Source: Firmicutes bacterium AM41-11
GTDB lineage: Bacteria > Bacillota_I > Bacilli_A > Erysipelotrichales > Erysipelotrichaceae
Reading direction: 5' to 3'
Length of the DNA: 64,000 nt
NCBI GenBank assembly: GCA_003480165.1
Contig: QUIQ01000004.1
Coordinates: 71,756-135,755 of the forward strand
Of the stretch, positions 8,220 through 17,603 are shown piece by piece (within the stretch, counting starts at the first letter, position 1; each line of letters opens with the position of its first letter). A model generated the notes under the pieces. That model was not told the DNA's origin, made no database searches, and saw only the letters and a list, made by a program, of their open reading frames with translations. The translations under genes were made by a program, and so were the position numbers.

Positions 8220-8678
8220 ATGGATCGTTTGAAAAAATGGATTGAACCCATTTTGGCTGAGAATGGTTGTCGTTTGTATGACTTAGAATGGCTAACCAAT
8301 GAAAAACCACCTTTGTTGCGAATTTCGATTGAGAAATTAGAAGGTGCTGTGGATTTAGATACTTGCGCTAGTTGTAGCGATGCCATTGGTACATTCTTAG
8401 ATGAAAAAGACTGGTATGACAAAGAATACAATTTGGAAGTTTGTTCACCTGGTGCTGAACGCGAACTGAAGAATGAAGAACAAATGCAGAACGCAATTGG
8501 TAGCTATGTCTATGTAAAACTTAAAAATCCGAAACAAGGATTGGATCATGTGTTTGGAGATTTAAAAGAAGTACAAGAAGAGTCTGTAACGATTCAATAT
8601 AAAGATAAAACGCGAAATAAAGAAATTGAAATTGATCGAGAAAATATTTCTTTAATTATGACGGCAGTAAAAGTATAG
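8220..8678 (+). CDS. rimP: Ribosome maturation factor RimP
   Basis: RimP helps assemble the 30S subunit. The 152 residues show the family pattern: an N-terminal alpha/beta domain with LYDLEW and LRISIE, then NLEVCSPGAERELK (the conserved VSSPGxxRPL-like motif) and a C-terminal SH3-like barrel. It is the first gene of the rimP-nusA-ylxR-ylxQ-infB-rbfA operon, with a GGAAGGAG site after the leader hairpin. Confidence 0.93.
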   Translation: MDRLKKWIEPILAENGCRLYDLEWLTNEKPPLLRISIEKLEGAVDLDTCASCSDAIGTFLDEKDWYDKEYNLEVCSPGAERELKNEEQMQNAIGSYVYVKLKNPKQGLDHVFGDLKEVQEESVTIQYKDKTRNKEIEIDRENISLIMTAVKV

Positions 8679-8687
8679 GAGCTATGT

Positions 8688-10328
8688 ATGAAAGTAAAAG
8701 TTAGTGATTTAAAAAACGCATTATTAGGTATTGAATCCAATCGACAATTATCTTCTGATATTGTTGAAGGAGCATTGGTTGAAGCTTTATCGAAAGCGTA
8801 TCGTAAACACGTAAATATTCCTGATGGATATGTACATGTTGCGATTGAAAATGGTCACATTCATATCTATCCACAACGTATGGTGGTAGAAGAAGTCGAA
8901 GATGATGCTTTGGAATTCTCTCTAGAAGATGCCCAAAAATACAAAAAAGACGCTAAGATTGGTGATTTAGTTGATGAAGACGAAGTAGATTTTACAGAAT
9001 TTGACCGTGCAGATGTTAACTTGGCTAAAAATGTCATGAAACAAAAAATTCGTGAAGCGGAAAAACAATTGGTTTACGAAGAATATTGTGACAAAGTCGA
9101 TGATATGGTTTTAGGTACAGTTGAAACCGTAGAAGACAAATTCGTTATCGTTAATATTGGAAAAACTTTAGCAATGATGCGTCGTGTAGACCAAATTCCT
9201 ACTGAACACTATTATGAAGGCCAAAACTTATTAGTTGTGATTCGGGAAGTAAATAAAGAAACTCGTGGAGCTCAAGTTTTAGTTAGTCGTTCAACACCTG
9301 TTTTTGTTCGTCGTTTATTTGAACGTGAAGTTCCAGAAATCTATCAAGGAACTATTGAAATTAAAGCCATTGCACGTGAAGCTGGGGAACGTTGTAAAAT
9401 TGCGGTTTATTCACACAATGAAAACATTGATCCAATTGGGGCATGTATTGGTCCAAGAGGGCAACGTGTCCAAACCATTATTAATGAATTAAATGGTGAA
9501 AAAATTGATATTTTTGAATGGTCGGATAACATCAGTGAATTGATTCAAAATGCATTGAGTCCAAGTGAATCAGTTGCCGTATTTAAGAATCCTAATGTCG
9601 ATGATGGATTAGTAGTTGTTGTTCCTGACAATCAACTTTCTTTAGCCATTGGTAAACGTGGTAAAAATGCGCGTTTAGCGGTTCGTTTATCTAACCATAA
9701 GATTGATATTAAATCCGTATCAGAAATGGAAGAAAATGGTGTGGATTACATGGCACTTTCCCAACAGATGCAAGATGAATACAATCAGAAGAAAGCCGAA
9801 GAACGTGCTTATAAACAACAATTGCGTATTGAAGAGTTGAAGAATCAAGATTCTGATCTGGAATCAGTTGAATTACCAGATTTTGAATATGATGATGAGC
9901 CAGAAGAAGCAGAAATCATTTTAACGGATTCAGAAAGCGAAGAAGCTGTAGTACAAGAAGAAGCACCTGCCCAAGAAGAGGTTGTCATTGAGCAACCACA
10001 AAAAGAAGAAGATGACATGGAAATTGCTGCGCGTATTGCCAAAGAGGCTCGTAGTAAAGAGCGTGCTTCTGAAGTAAAAGAGTATACTTCTAAATTCGAA
10101 AACTTTGCCGATGCTTCTCACAAAGAAGAAGTGAAACCAGTTAAGAAAAAGGTTGAAGAACCTAAGAAGAAAGAAGAACCAAAAGAAGAAAAGAAACCGC
10201 AATTTGAACAAATGAAGCCAATTTATTCGGATGAAGAATTAGCGGAAATTGAAGCGGAAGAAGAATACGAAGACAATCGTTGGGATGATGATGTAGATTA
10301 CGAAGAGTATGATGAATACTACGATTAG
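8688..10328 (+). CDS. nusA: Transcription factor NusA with a long charged C-terminal tail
   Basis: NusA binds RNA polymerase and controls pausing, termination and antitermination. An N-terminal polymerase-binding domain (about 1-125), an S1 domain (about 135-205) and two KH domains (about 210-350, with IGACIGPRGQRVQ and LAIGKRGKNARLA) are all recognisable. Beyond about residue 355 there is an extra 190-residue region rich in Glu, Asp and Lys, with KKKVEEPKKKEEPKEEKK-like stretches and an acidic DDDVDYEEYDEYYD end. Most Firmicute NusA proteins stop near 350-400 residues, so the tail is a lineage-specific, probably disordered extension. Confidence 0.95.
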   Translation: MKVKVSDLKNALLGIESNRQLSSDIVEGALVEALSKAYRKHVNIPDGYVHVAIENGHIHIYPQRMVVEEVEDDALEFSLEDAQKYKKDAKIGDLVDEDEVDFTEFDRADVNLAKNVMKQKIREAEKQLVYEEYCDKVDDMVLGTVETVEDKFVIVNIGKTLAMMRRVDQIPTEHYYEGQNLLVVIREVNKETRGAQVLVSRSTPVFVRRLFEREVPEIYQGTIEIKAIAREAGERCKIAVYSHNENIDPIGACIGPRGQRVQTIINELNGEKIDIFEWSDNISELIQNALSPSESVAVFKNPNVDDGLVVVVPDNQLSLAIGKRGKNARLAVRLSNHKIDIKSVSEMEENGVDYMALSQQMQDEYNQKKAEERAYKQQLRIEELKNQDSDLESVELPDFEYDDEPEEAEIILTDSESEEAVVQEEAPAQEEVVIEQPQKEEDDMEIAARIAKEARSKERASEVKEYTSKFENFADASHKEEVKPVKKKVEEPKKKEEPKEEKKPQFEQMKPIYSDEELAEIEAEEEYEDNRWDDDVDYEEYDEYYD

Positions 10329-10336
10329 GAGGATCT

Positions 10337-10594
10337 ATGCGTAAAATTCCTATGAGAAAATGTGTGGTTACACAAGAAAGATTTCCAAAAAAAGAATTGA
10401 TTCGTGTGGTACGTACACCAGAAAAGACCATTGAAGTTGATCCTACCGGAAAAATGAATGGACATGGTGCATATGTTTCAAAGCGGAAAGAGACAATTTC
10501 TTTAGCTAAGAATAATCATGCGTTAGATCGAGCTTTGGAAATGGAAATTCCTGAAGAAGTGTATACCAAACTTTTGGAGTATGTAGATGAATAA
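10337..10594 (+). CDS. ylxR: YlxR/RnpM family RNA-binding protein
   Basis: An 85-residue basic protein of the YlxR family (recently named RnpM), reported to bind RNase P RNA. The family motif is seen as MRKCVVTQERFPKKELIRVVR near the N-terminus (given in part) and GHGAYVSK in mid-protein. It lies between nusA and ylxQ as in most Firmicutes. Its end overlaps the next start by eight bases. Confidence 0.9.
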   Translation: MRKIPMRKCVVTQERFPKKELIRVVRTPEKTIEVDPTGKMNGHGAYVSKRKETISLAKNNHALDRALEMEIPEEVYTKLLEYVDE

Positions 10595-10871
10595 TACGAT
10601 TTCCTTATTACAGATTGCCTGGAAAGCAGGTAAGGTTGTTTTTGGAGATCGTTTGATTCCTGCTATTCAAAAGAATGAAGTTTTTTTGGTTATCATGTCC
10701 AGTTCTTGTGGCAATAACCGGAAAAAGAAATTAAAAGATAAGTGTGCGTTTTATCAGATTCCTTTGATGGAAATAGATGCTTTGCGATTCAATTGCATTT
10801 CATCGCGTTCCGTGAATTCATTTGGAATCACGGATAAGCATTTTGTAGAAGCGATAGAGAAGAAAGGATAG
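10587..10871 (+). CDS. ylxQ: YlxQ-like L7Ae/L30e family RNA-binding protein
   Basis: A 94-residue protein of the L7Ae fold. The motif WKAGKVVFGDRLIPAIQK near the N-terminus is typical of the YlxQ/YbxF group, which can bind kink-turn RNA. Position between ylxR and infB supports the call. The usual G-x-D-x-S segments are weak, so the exact RNA target is unknown. Confidence 0.85.
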   Translation: MNNTISLLQIAWKAGKVVFGDRLIPAIQKNEVFLVIMSSSCGNNRKKKLKDKCAFYQIPLMEIDALRFNCISSRSVNSFGITDKHFVEAIEKKG

Positions 10872-10877
10872 GTGGCT

Positions 10878-12752
10878 ATGGCATATAACAATAACAACAG
10901 TAAAAAACCGCAACGTAAAAAGAAACCGTCAAAACATAACAAGGGTAGAGGTAATCAGCGGAACAAACAACCTGTGCGTCCTGTCAAAAAGGATGAGGTT
11001 AAAGAAATTACGTATCATGATACTCTAACCGTTGGTCAGTTAGCGGAATTGATGCATAAAAATAGTTCGGAAATTATTAAGTTCTTATTCCTTTTAGGTA
11101 ATATGTCTACAATTAATACCGTATTATCAGATGATGATATTGAATTGATTTGTGCAGAATTCAATGTCGAAGTGCATAAAGAAGTTATTATTGAAGAAGA
11201 CAATATCGAAGATCAATTGGATAACATTGAAGAAGATGAATCCAAATTAGTTTCACGTCCACCTGTTGTAACGATCATGGGACATGTTGACCATGGTAAA
11301 ACAACATTATTGGATACAATTCGTAATACGAATGTAACGGGAGATGAATTCGGTGGTATTACCCAACATATTGGTGCTTACCAGGTAAATGTTGGTGATC
11401 GTAAGGTTACTTTCTTAGATACGCCAGGTCACGAGGCTTTTACAGCTATGCGTGCGCGTGGAGCACAAGTAACGGATGTCGTTATCATTGTCGTTGCTGC
11501 GGATGATGGTGTTATGCCACAAACCAAAGAAGCCGTTGACCATGCCAAAGCCGCTGGAGTGCCAATTATTGTTGCTGTCAACAAGATTGATAAACCCGGC
11601 GCTAATCCAGATCGTGTAATGAGTGAAATGTCTGAATTAGGTGTTATGCCAGAAGAATGGGGTGGCGATACGATTTTCCAACCTGTTTCCGCAAAAACTG
11701 GAGAAGGTGTGCAAGACTTATTGGAAACTATTCTATTAGTTTCGGATATGCAAGAATTAAAAGCCAATCCTGATGCCATGGCTAGTGGTACCGTTATTGA
11801 AGCTAAATTGGATAAAGGTCGTGGACCAGTAGCTACATTGTTAGTGCAACGTGGTTCGCTTCATTCTGGCGATAGTGTTGTTGTTGGTACTTCTTATGGT
11901 CGAGTTCGTCGTATGACGAACGATAAAGGAAAAGAAATCAAATGTGCGACACCAAGTATGCCAGTTGAAATTATTGGTTTGAATGAGGTTCCTCGTGCAA
12001 GTGATGTCTTTATGACTTATTCGACATATAAACAAGCACAATCTATTGCACAATCACGTGAAGAAAAACAAATTGAAAAAGAACGTAACAGTACATCTGC
12101 TATGTCACTAGAAGACTTAGCTCGTAAAATTAATGAAGAAGACATGAAAGAAATTAATGTCATCATCAAAGCCGATGTGCAAGGTTCTGCGGAGGCTTTA
12201 AAGGCTTCTATGGAAAAATTGGATGTAGATACTGTTCGTATTAATGTTATCCGTTCGACGGTTGGTACGATTAGTGAATCGGATATCTTATTAGCTAGTG
12301 CTTCGAATGCCATTATTTATGGATTTAATATTCGACCTACAGCTGCTGTACGTAAGAAAGCCGAAGAAGAAAATGTTGAAATTCGTCTACACAACATTAT
12401 CTATAAAGCTTTGGAAGAATTAGAAGCAGCGATGAAAGGTCTTCTTGCACCAGTTTATCAAGAAGTGGTTATTGGACAAGCTGAAGTTCGTGAAACATAT
12501 AAGGCTAGTAAAGTTGGTACGATTGCCGGATGTATGGTTACTGATGGGGTTGCGAAACGTGATGCCAAAGTTCGTGTCATTCGTGATGGTATTGTGATCT
12601 ATGAAGGGGTTCTTGGTTCTTTACAACGTTTCAAGGATTCTGTTAAAGAAGTACAATCGGGCTATGAATGTGGTTTAACTGTCGAAAACTATAATGATAT
12701 CAAAGTTGGAGATTTGATTGAATTATATGAAGACCAGGAAGTAGAACAATAA
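10878..12752 (+). CDS. infB: Translation initiation factor IF-2
   Basis: IF-2 is the GTPase that brings fMet-tRNA to the 30S subunit and drives subunit joining. At 624 residues it is a short form, with only a brief Lys/Asn-rich N-terminal region. The G1 motif GHVDHGKT is at residues 135-142, and DTPGHEAF (G3) and NKID (G4) follow. The C-terminal half carries the beta-barrel domains that bind fMet-tRNA. A GTG six bases upstream is a possible earlier start, but the ATG at 10878 has better spacing from AAAGGA. Confidence 0.96.
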   Translation: MAYNNNNSKKPQRKKKPSKHNKGRGNQRNKQPVRPVKKDEVKEITYHDTLTVGQLAELMHKNSSEIIKFLFLLGNMSTINTVLSDDDIELICAEFNVEVHKEVIIEEDNIEDQLDNIEEDESKLVSRPPVVTIMGHVDHGKTTLLDTIRNTNVTGDEFGGITQHIGAYQVNVGDRKVTFLDTPGHEAFTAMRARGAQVTDVVIIVVAADDGVMPQTKEAVDHAKAAGVPIIVAVNKIDKPGANPDRVMSEMSELGVMPEEWGGDTIFQPVSAKTGEGVQDLLETILLVSDMQELKANPDAMASGTVIEAKLDKGRGPVATLLVQRGSLHSGDSVVVGTSYGRVRRMTNDKGKEIKCATPSMPVEIIGLNEVPRASDVFMTYSTYKQAQSIAQSREEKQIEKERNSTSAMSLEDLARKINEEDMKEINVIIKADVQGSAEALKASMEKLDVDTVRINVIRSTVGTISESDILLASASNAIIYGFNIRPTAAVRKKAEEENVEIRLHNIIYKALEELEAAMKGLLAPVYQEVVIGQAEVRETYKASKVGTIAGCMVTDGVAKRDAKVRVIRDGIVIYEGVLGSLQRFKDSVKEVQSGYECGLTVENYNDIKVGDLIELYEDQEVEQ

Positions 12753-12753
12753 T

Positions 12754-13092
12754 ATGTCATTAAAACAAGAACGTTTAGATATGGTTCTTCAAAGAGAAAT
12801 TTCTAATATTCTCCAATTTGATTTGAAGAATCCAAAACTTGGTTTTGTCACCGTTACCGATGTTCAATGTACTAAAGACTTATCCATTGCGAAAGTCTAT
12901 GTCTCTTTTCTAGGAAAACAAGAAAGAAACGATGCCGGAATGCGGGTGTTAAATCATTCCAAAGGGTATATTCGTTCCGAATTAGCCAAACGTTTAACAA
13001 TTCGTAAAACACCAGATCTTATTTTCTTACAAGATAAGAGTCTCGAACGTGGTAATCGAATTGAATCTATCTTACATGATTTAGATAAATAG
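12754..13092 (+). CDS. rbfA: 30S ribosome-binding factor RbfA
   Basis: RbfA binds the 30S subunit during 16S rRNA 5' end maturation. The 112 residues show the KH-like fold signature: QREISNILQFDLKNPKLG at the N-terminus, VTVTDVQCTKDLSIAKVYVS and a central RSELAKRLTIRKTPDL-type segment. It follows infB directly and closes the operon before a strong terminator. Confidence 0.94.
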   Translation: MSLKQERLDMVLQREISNILQFDLKNPKLGFVTVTDVQCTKDLSIAKVYVSFLGKQERNDAGMRVLNHSKGYIRSELAKRLTIRKTPDLIFLQDKSLERGNRIESILHDLDK

Positions 13093-13100
13093 AAGATTTT

Positions 13101-13143
13101 AGGTTAAAATGAGTTAAGGTCTAACTTGTTTTAACCTTTTTTT
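13101..13143 (+). terminator. terminator of the rimP-nusA-infB-rbfA operon
   Basis: AGGTTAAAA pairs with TTTTAACCT (13101-13136) with an inner GAGTTA/TAACTT extension, followed by a run of seven T. Confidence 0.8.
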
Positions 13144-13174
13144 ATAATAAAACTGTTTTGGGAGGTGATGCCTA

Positions 13175-14251
13175 GTGAAGATTTTACATTGTGCCGATAT
13201 ACATTTAGATTCTGCGATGCAAACGCATATGGATAAAGATCAGGCAATCCAAAGAAATGCAGAAATATTAAAAACTTTTACACGCATGATTGATTATGCG
13301 AAAAGCCATCAAATTGCGGTAGTTTTAATTGCGGGTGATTTATTTGATCGAGATCGAGTGACCAGACGTACAGTTGAATCCGTATTGGATTCCATTCAAT
13401 CTGCCCCACAAATTGACTTTCTTTATGTCAGTGGTAATCACGATGCCAAAGCCAATGCCTTTCTGGATAAGGATATTCCAGAAAACTTTAAAGTATTTAC
13501 AAATGATTGGACAACGTTTGATTATGGAGATGTCTCTATTTCGGGTATAGAGATGACAAAGGACAATGCGACTACGTTATATGATCAACTTCCAGTTCAA
13601 AACAATCGCATTAATATCGTGATGCTGCATGGACAGATTGCATCGAATTCTGGTGTGGATCTTGTGAATCTTAGTTTATTAAAACAGAAGAACATCCAAT
13701 ATCTAGCTTTAGGTCATATTCATAGTTATGCCTGTGATAGAATCGATGAAAATGGAATCTATTGTTATCCAGGATGTTTAGAAGGCAGGGGTTTTGATGA
13801 ATGTGGACCTAAAGGTTTTGTGACGATTGATACCGATACTAGAAATTTATCTTGTACCTTTATTCCTTTTGCTTCACGAATGCTTCATCGTGTAAATGTA
13901 GATGTTTCTGGTGCAGCCACAAATCATGCCGTTTATCAAAAAATGAAAGAAGCAGCTGCCGATATTTCAAAAAATGATATGGTGGAATTTGTTTTGAAGG
14001 GGCAAACGGATTTTTCTAGCCAAATTGCTTCAGAATATCTTTATAGTCTCATTCATAATGATTATTACTTTGTGAAGTTAAAAGATGAAATGAAACCGGC
14101 TTATGATCCGGATGTCTATTCGAAGGATATATCCTTAAAGGGTGAATTTATTCGTTTGGTTATGCAAAATAAGGATCTTAGTGAGGAAGAAAAACTACAA
14201 ATTATTCGTACAGGACTAGAAGCTTTGTCGGATGAGGAGATTACCGTATGA
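13175..14251 (+). CDS. yhaO: DNA repair metallophosphoesterase, YhaO/SbcD-like
   Basis: Belongs to the SbcD/Mre11-type nuclease family. Metal-binding motifs of the calcineurin-like fold are seen in order: CADIHLDS (about residues 6-13), AGDLFDRD, SGNHD and LGHIHS. At 358 residues it matches YhaO rather than larger SbcD proteins. The start is a GTG, supported by GGGAGGTGAT five bases upstream. It overlaps the ATPase partner gene by four bases (ATGA), so the two are almost certainly made together. Confidence 0.9.
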   Translation: MKILHCADIHLDSAMQTHMDKDQAIQRNAEILKTFTRMIDYAKSHQIAVVLIAGDLFDRDRVTRRTVESVLDSIQSAPQIDFLYVSGNHDAKANAFLDKDIPENFKVFTNDWTTFDYGDVSISGIEMTKDNATTLYDQLPVQNNRINIVMLHGQIASNSGVDLVNLSLLKQKNIQYLALGHIHSYACDRIDENGIYCYPGCLEGRGFDECGPKGFVTIDTDTRNLSCTFIPFASRMLHRVNVDVSGAATNHAVYQKMKEAAADISKNDMVEFVLKGQTDFSSQIASEYLYSLIHNDYYFVKLKDEMKPAYDPDVYSKDISLKGEFIRLVMQNKDLSEEEKLQIIRTGLEALSDEEITV

Positions 14252-17200
14252 AACTATTAAAGTGTCATGTAGAAAACTTTGGAAAATTATCAAATTTCGA
14301 TTATACATTTTCCGATGGCTTAAATGTTTTTCAAGCACCAAATGGTTTTGGGAAAAGTACGCTAGCGGCCTTTATTAAAGCGATGTTGTATGGTTTCAAT
14401 AAAACAAGTTCCCAAGATCTTCAAAAAAATGATCGTAAAAAGTTTCTACCTTGGCAAGGTGGTAAATATGGTGGAAGTTTAGATTTTCAGATTGCGGATA
14501 CAAAGTATCGGGTTTGGCGAAGTTTTGGGAAAACAGCGAAAAAAGATGCGTTTTCCTTGTATGATTTAACGCATCGTAAAGATAGCACTTTGTATAGTGA
14601 AAACCTTGGCGAAGAGATTTTTCAATTGGATGCCGAGTCTTTTATGCGGAGTATTTATTTGCCCCAAATCATGCGTACAGATACTTCATTGACAACATCG
14701 ATTCGAACGAAACTAAATAATTTAGTAGATAATACGGATGATTTAAATAATTATGAATCAGCCATTACGAGAATCGAAACGGCGCGAAAAGCTTATAAAA
14801 AATTTCGTGGAAGCGGGGGAAAGGTGGATGAAATCCAAAACCAAATCCTACAATTGGAAGAAACATTAGCGGATTTAGAGGCTAAAAAAATTCCTTTGGA
14901 AGATCTTACGCAACAATTAACGGATCTTTTAGTTCTGCATAAACAATATGAACACGAGCTATCGTCTTTGCATCAAAGAATTCTCGATACATCCAGCTAT
15001 GAAAGAGATAAAACGATACAGGATCAGTTATCAAAATTAAAGCAAGATCTTTCAAATGTGGAAGCAGACATACAAAAGATTGAAAAGCTTTATCCAAAGG
15101 GTTTGCCGTTAAAAGAAGAAGTTCTACAAATGAACCGGAATTTGGAAACTTTGCATCAAACCGAGGACTCTTTGGAACATCTGGCTCTTAATCAAGAAGA
15201 TATAGAGACAAAAGAAAGCGGGCAATTGCTTTTTTCGGATGCTGAAAAATGCAATAAGGATATTCAAACTTGCCAAGAAAAGATTCATGCCTTAGTTCAA
15301 GTAGATGCACAATCCAATCCATCTTTTTCAAAGGAAGAAGTCTTGGAAAGAGAGACACTAAATCAACGCTTTATGGATGGTGTGCCTAGTAAGGAAGAGA
15401 TGGATAAATGGGAGGCAGAACTACAAAGTCTTGCCCAGAAACAAGGGGCTTTACAGGCACAAGAATTAAGTGCAACTGAGGCGGAAAGTTTATCTAAGCT
15501 GACTAGATTCTTTAAGGATAAACCAGTTCATGAAGCAGAATTGCAGCGCTGTGAAGAAACAATAAATGAAGTGCATGCACTAGAAAATAAACAAAAGGCC
15601 TTACATCTTTCTTTGGCTGATCAAAAGGAATGGGAACGATTAAGTCAGATTTTTTCTCTAGAAGTTCCAGATGATGAGATAATCTATCAGAAACAAAAAG
15701 CCTGTTCGCATATAGATGAATTAACTCGTAAACAAGATGAACTTGCAATGGATGTTCAATCTGAAACAGATAAGAAAAATTCCCTGGCTTTGAAATCTCT
15801 TCTTCTATTTGGTGGTTTACTACTTTGTATCAGTATTCTTTGTTTCGTTCTGGCAAAGATTTCTCTAGGGGCTATTTTTGTCGTTGTGGGATTTGGAATG
15901 ATTCTTTGTGCGATTTGGATGCATACCAAACAAATAGTAAATCAAGGCTCTTCTAAGCAGAATCGTTCGATAAGTGATGAGCAGATGCAAGAGCTTTATT
16001 CGATGCAAAAAGATCTTAAAGCGTTCTTATTAAAGTTTTATGCGGATGCTTCTTGTCCAAATGAAAAGCTTACACAGTTATTAGTAGATAAGAGTCATTA
16101 TTTGCAGTTAGAAACACGACTTAATGAAATGGATAATGAGCGTTTGCTTCTGGAAAAAGAACGAGATGCCAAACAAGCCTTTATTTTAAATTTGTATCAT
16201 CGTTATTATCCAAACCAACCGTATCAAGAACATTTTTTGACGGATTTGAGAAACAACTGGCAAATGGTTCAATCGCTACATTCTAGACAAAAGGAAATTC
16301 AAGTTGCACGTAATAAGTTGTACCAAGAAATCATTGAAATCGAGTCGGATTTAGAAACTGTATTAATGAAATACAAGGTTGTAGAAAAAGGTGATTTGGC
16401 AGATCAAATACAGAGCTTGGAAGAAGATGTGAAAACAGCTTCCAGATATAATGCCAAGTGGGCAAAGACAAAAGAAAACAGAGAAAGAGTCCATGCCCAA
16501 AAACAGCAATTTCAGTGTGAAATTGAAGCAATCTTTCAGTCTTATGATGTCTATTCGCCAGATGAAACGTATGAAAACTTGTTGGAGCAATTAAGAGAAA
16601 AATTTGATGCGTATTTAAATGCGTCAAAACATATTAATGAATATCATACAAAGAAAGAAGGCTTGGAAAAACAAGCAGCCCTATTGCATCAAGCACTTGA
16701 ACTTTTTATGGATACCTATGCTTTGCAGGCTCCGTTAAATGAACAAAAGCTTTCTAGGATTTTAGATGATCTCACGAATTATTCCTTTCAGCTTGGTCAA
16801 AAAACAAATTTAGAACAGGAAATAGAGAAGTTTAAGTTGAAGTATCCGGAATGGTCAGGGCTTATGAGTGATACAGTTGTATCAGAGCCATCTTTATCTT
16901 TGGAAGAATTAAAAGTACAAGAAGAAAAAAAGATGCAAGAATTTAAAGATTGTGAGAAGAATCTTCAAGTCATCCGGCAAAAACGCAAATTGCTCTTAGA
17001 AGAAGTTGAACAGATTCCTCAACTGAATGATCAAGTTGTCTATTTAAAAGACAAGTTACTCGAATCGCAACACAGCTGTGAAGTCTTAGATACAACGAAA
17101 CATTTCTTAGAACAAGCCAAGGACAATCTTTCCAATCGATATCTTGGCCCGGTCGAACAGCGTTTTCTTTTCTATGTGAAGGAACTATTCGGCGATTCTT

Positions 17201-17496
17201 TTCATTCCTTGTTGGTGGATCAGGATTTACATGTTCAAATCGATGAGCAGGGCAGCAATCGAAAAGTCGATTATTTTAGTACAGGTACGATTGATTGCAT
17301 TATGCTTTGTATGCGACTTGCATTAATGGATGTTTTATTTAAACAGGAAAAACCATTTTTACTTTTGGATGATCCTTTTGTGAATTTAGATGATATCCAT
17401 ACCAAACGGGTTCTAAAAATGTTAGACACGATTGCCAAAGAAAAACAAGTCATCTATATGGTTTGCCATAGCATTCGAGGAAAGGCTTGTTTATAA
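14248..17496 (+). CDS. yhaN: SMC-like ATPase with long coiled coil, YhaN-like
   Basis: The likely partner ATPase of the preceding nuclease. The Walker A motif APNGFGKST is at residues 30-38. Long heptad-rich coiled coils follow (about 175-510 and 570-950), and near the C-terminus an ABC-type signature region FSTGTIDC and Walker B FLLLDDPF (about 1036-1043) complete the split ATPase head. Two adjacent hydrophobic helices lie in the middle of the coiled coil (about 515-560), as in YhaN and unlike SbcC or Rad50, which carry a zinc hook there. The 1082-residue length fits YhaN. A terminator follows. Confidence 0.88.
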   Translation: MKLLKCHVENFGKLSNFDYTFSDGLNVFQAPNGFGKSTLAAFIKAMLYGFNKTSSQDLQKNDRKKFLPWQGGKYGGSLDFQIADTKYRVWRSFGKTAKKDAFSLYDLTHRKDSTLYSENLGEEIFQLDAESFMRSIYLPQIMRTDTSLTTSIRTKLNNLVDNTDDLNNYESAITRIETARKAYKKFRGSGGKVDEIQNQILQLEETLADLEAKKIPLEDLTQQLTDLLVLHKQYEHELSSLHQRILDTSSYERDKTIQDQLSKLKQDLSNVEADIQKIEKLYPKGLPLKEEVLQMNRNLETLHQTEDSLEHLALNQEDIETKESGQLLFSDAEKCNKDIQTCQEKIHALVQVDAQSNPSFSKEEVLERETLNQRFMDGVPSKEEMDKWEAELQSLAQKQGALQAQELSATEAESLSKLTRFFKDKPVHEAELQRCEETINEVHALENKQKALHLSLADQKEWERLSQIFSLEVPDDEIIYQKQKACSHIDELTRKQDELAMDVQSETDKKNSLALKSLLLFGGLLLCISILCFVLAKISLGAIFVVVGFGMILCAIWMHTKQIVNQGSSKQNRSISDEQMQELYSMQKDLKAFLLKFYADASCPNEKLTQLLVDKSHYLQLETRLNEMDNERLLLEKERDAKQAFILNLYHRYYPNQPYQEHFLTDLRNNWQMVQSLHSRQKEIQVARNKLYQEIIEIESDLETVLMKYKVVEKGDLADQIQSLEEDVKTASRYNAKWAKTKENRERVHAQKQQFQCEIEAIFQSYDVYSPDETYENLLEQLREKFDAYLNASKHINEYHTKKEGLEKQAALLHQALELFMDTYALQAPLNEQKLSRILDDLTNYSFQLGQKTNLEQEIEKFKLKYPEWSGLMSDTVVSEPSLSLEELKVQEEKKMQEFKDCEKNLQVIRQKRKLLLEEVEQIPQLNDQVVYLKDKLLESQHSCEVLDTTKHFLEQAKDNLSNRYLGPVEQRFLFYVKELFGDSFHSLLVDQDLHVQIDEQGSNRKVDYFSTGTIDCIMLCMRLALMDVLFKQEKPFLLLDDPFVNLDDIHTKRVLKMLDTIAKEKQVIYMVCHSIRGKACL

Positions 17497-17508
17497 AGAA
17501 AGATTTTA

Positions 17509-17546
17509 TGTCATAACTAAGTTTCTCTTAGTTATGGCATTTTTTT
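17509..17546 (+). terminator. terminator after yhaN
   Basis: A 13-bp stem, TGTCATAACTAAG with CTTAGTTATGGCA (one G-T pair), around TTTCT, then seven T. Confidence 0.85.
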
Positions 17547-17591
17547 GATTTTGTGTAGAGGAAAAGCTACATGAAATGGGAGATGGTTGGC

Positions 17592-17597
17592 TATAAT
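17592..17597 (+). promoter_or_regulatory. possible -10 box of the PfkB-type kinase gene
   Basis: A perfect TATAAT lies six bases before the ATG at 17604. No good -35 is seen at the right distance, so the assignment is weak; if used, the message would be leaderless. Confidence 0.3.
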
Positions 17598-17603
17598 AGG
17601 GTT

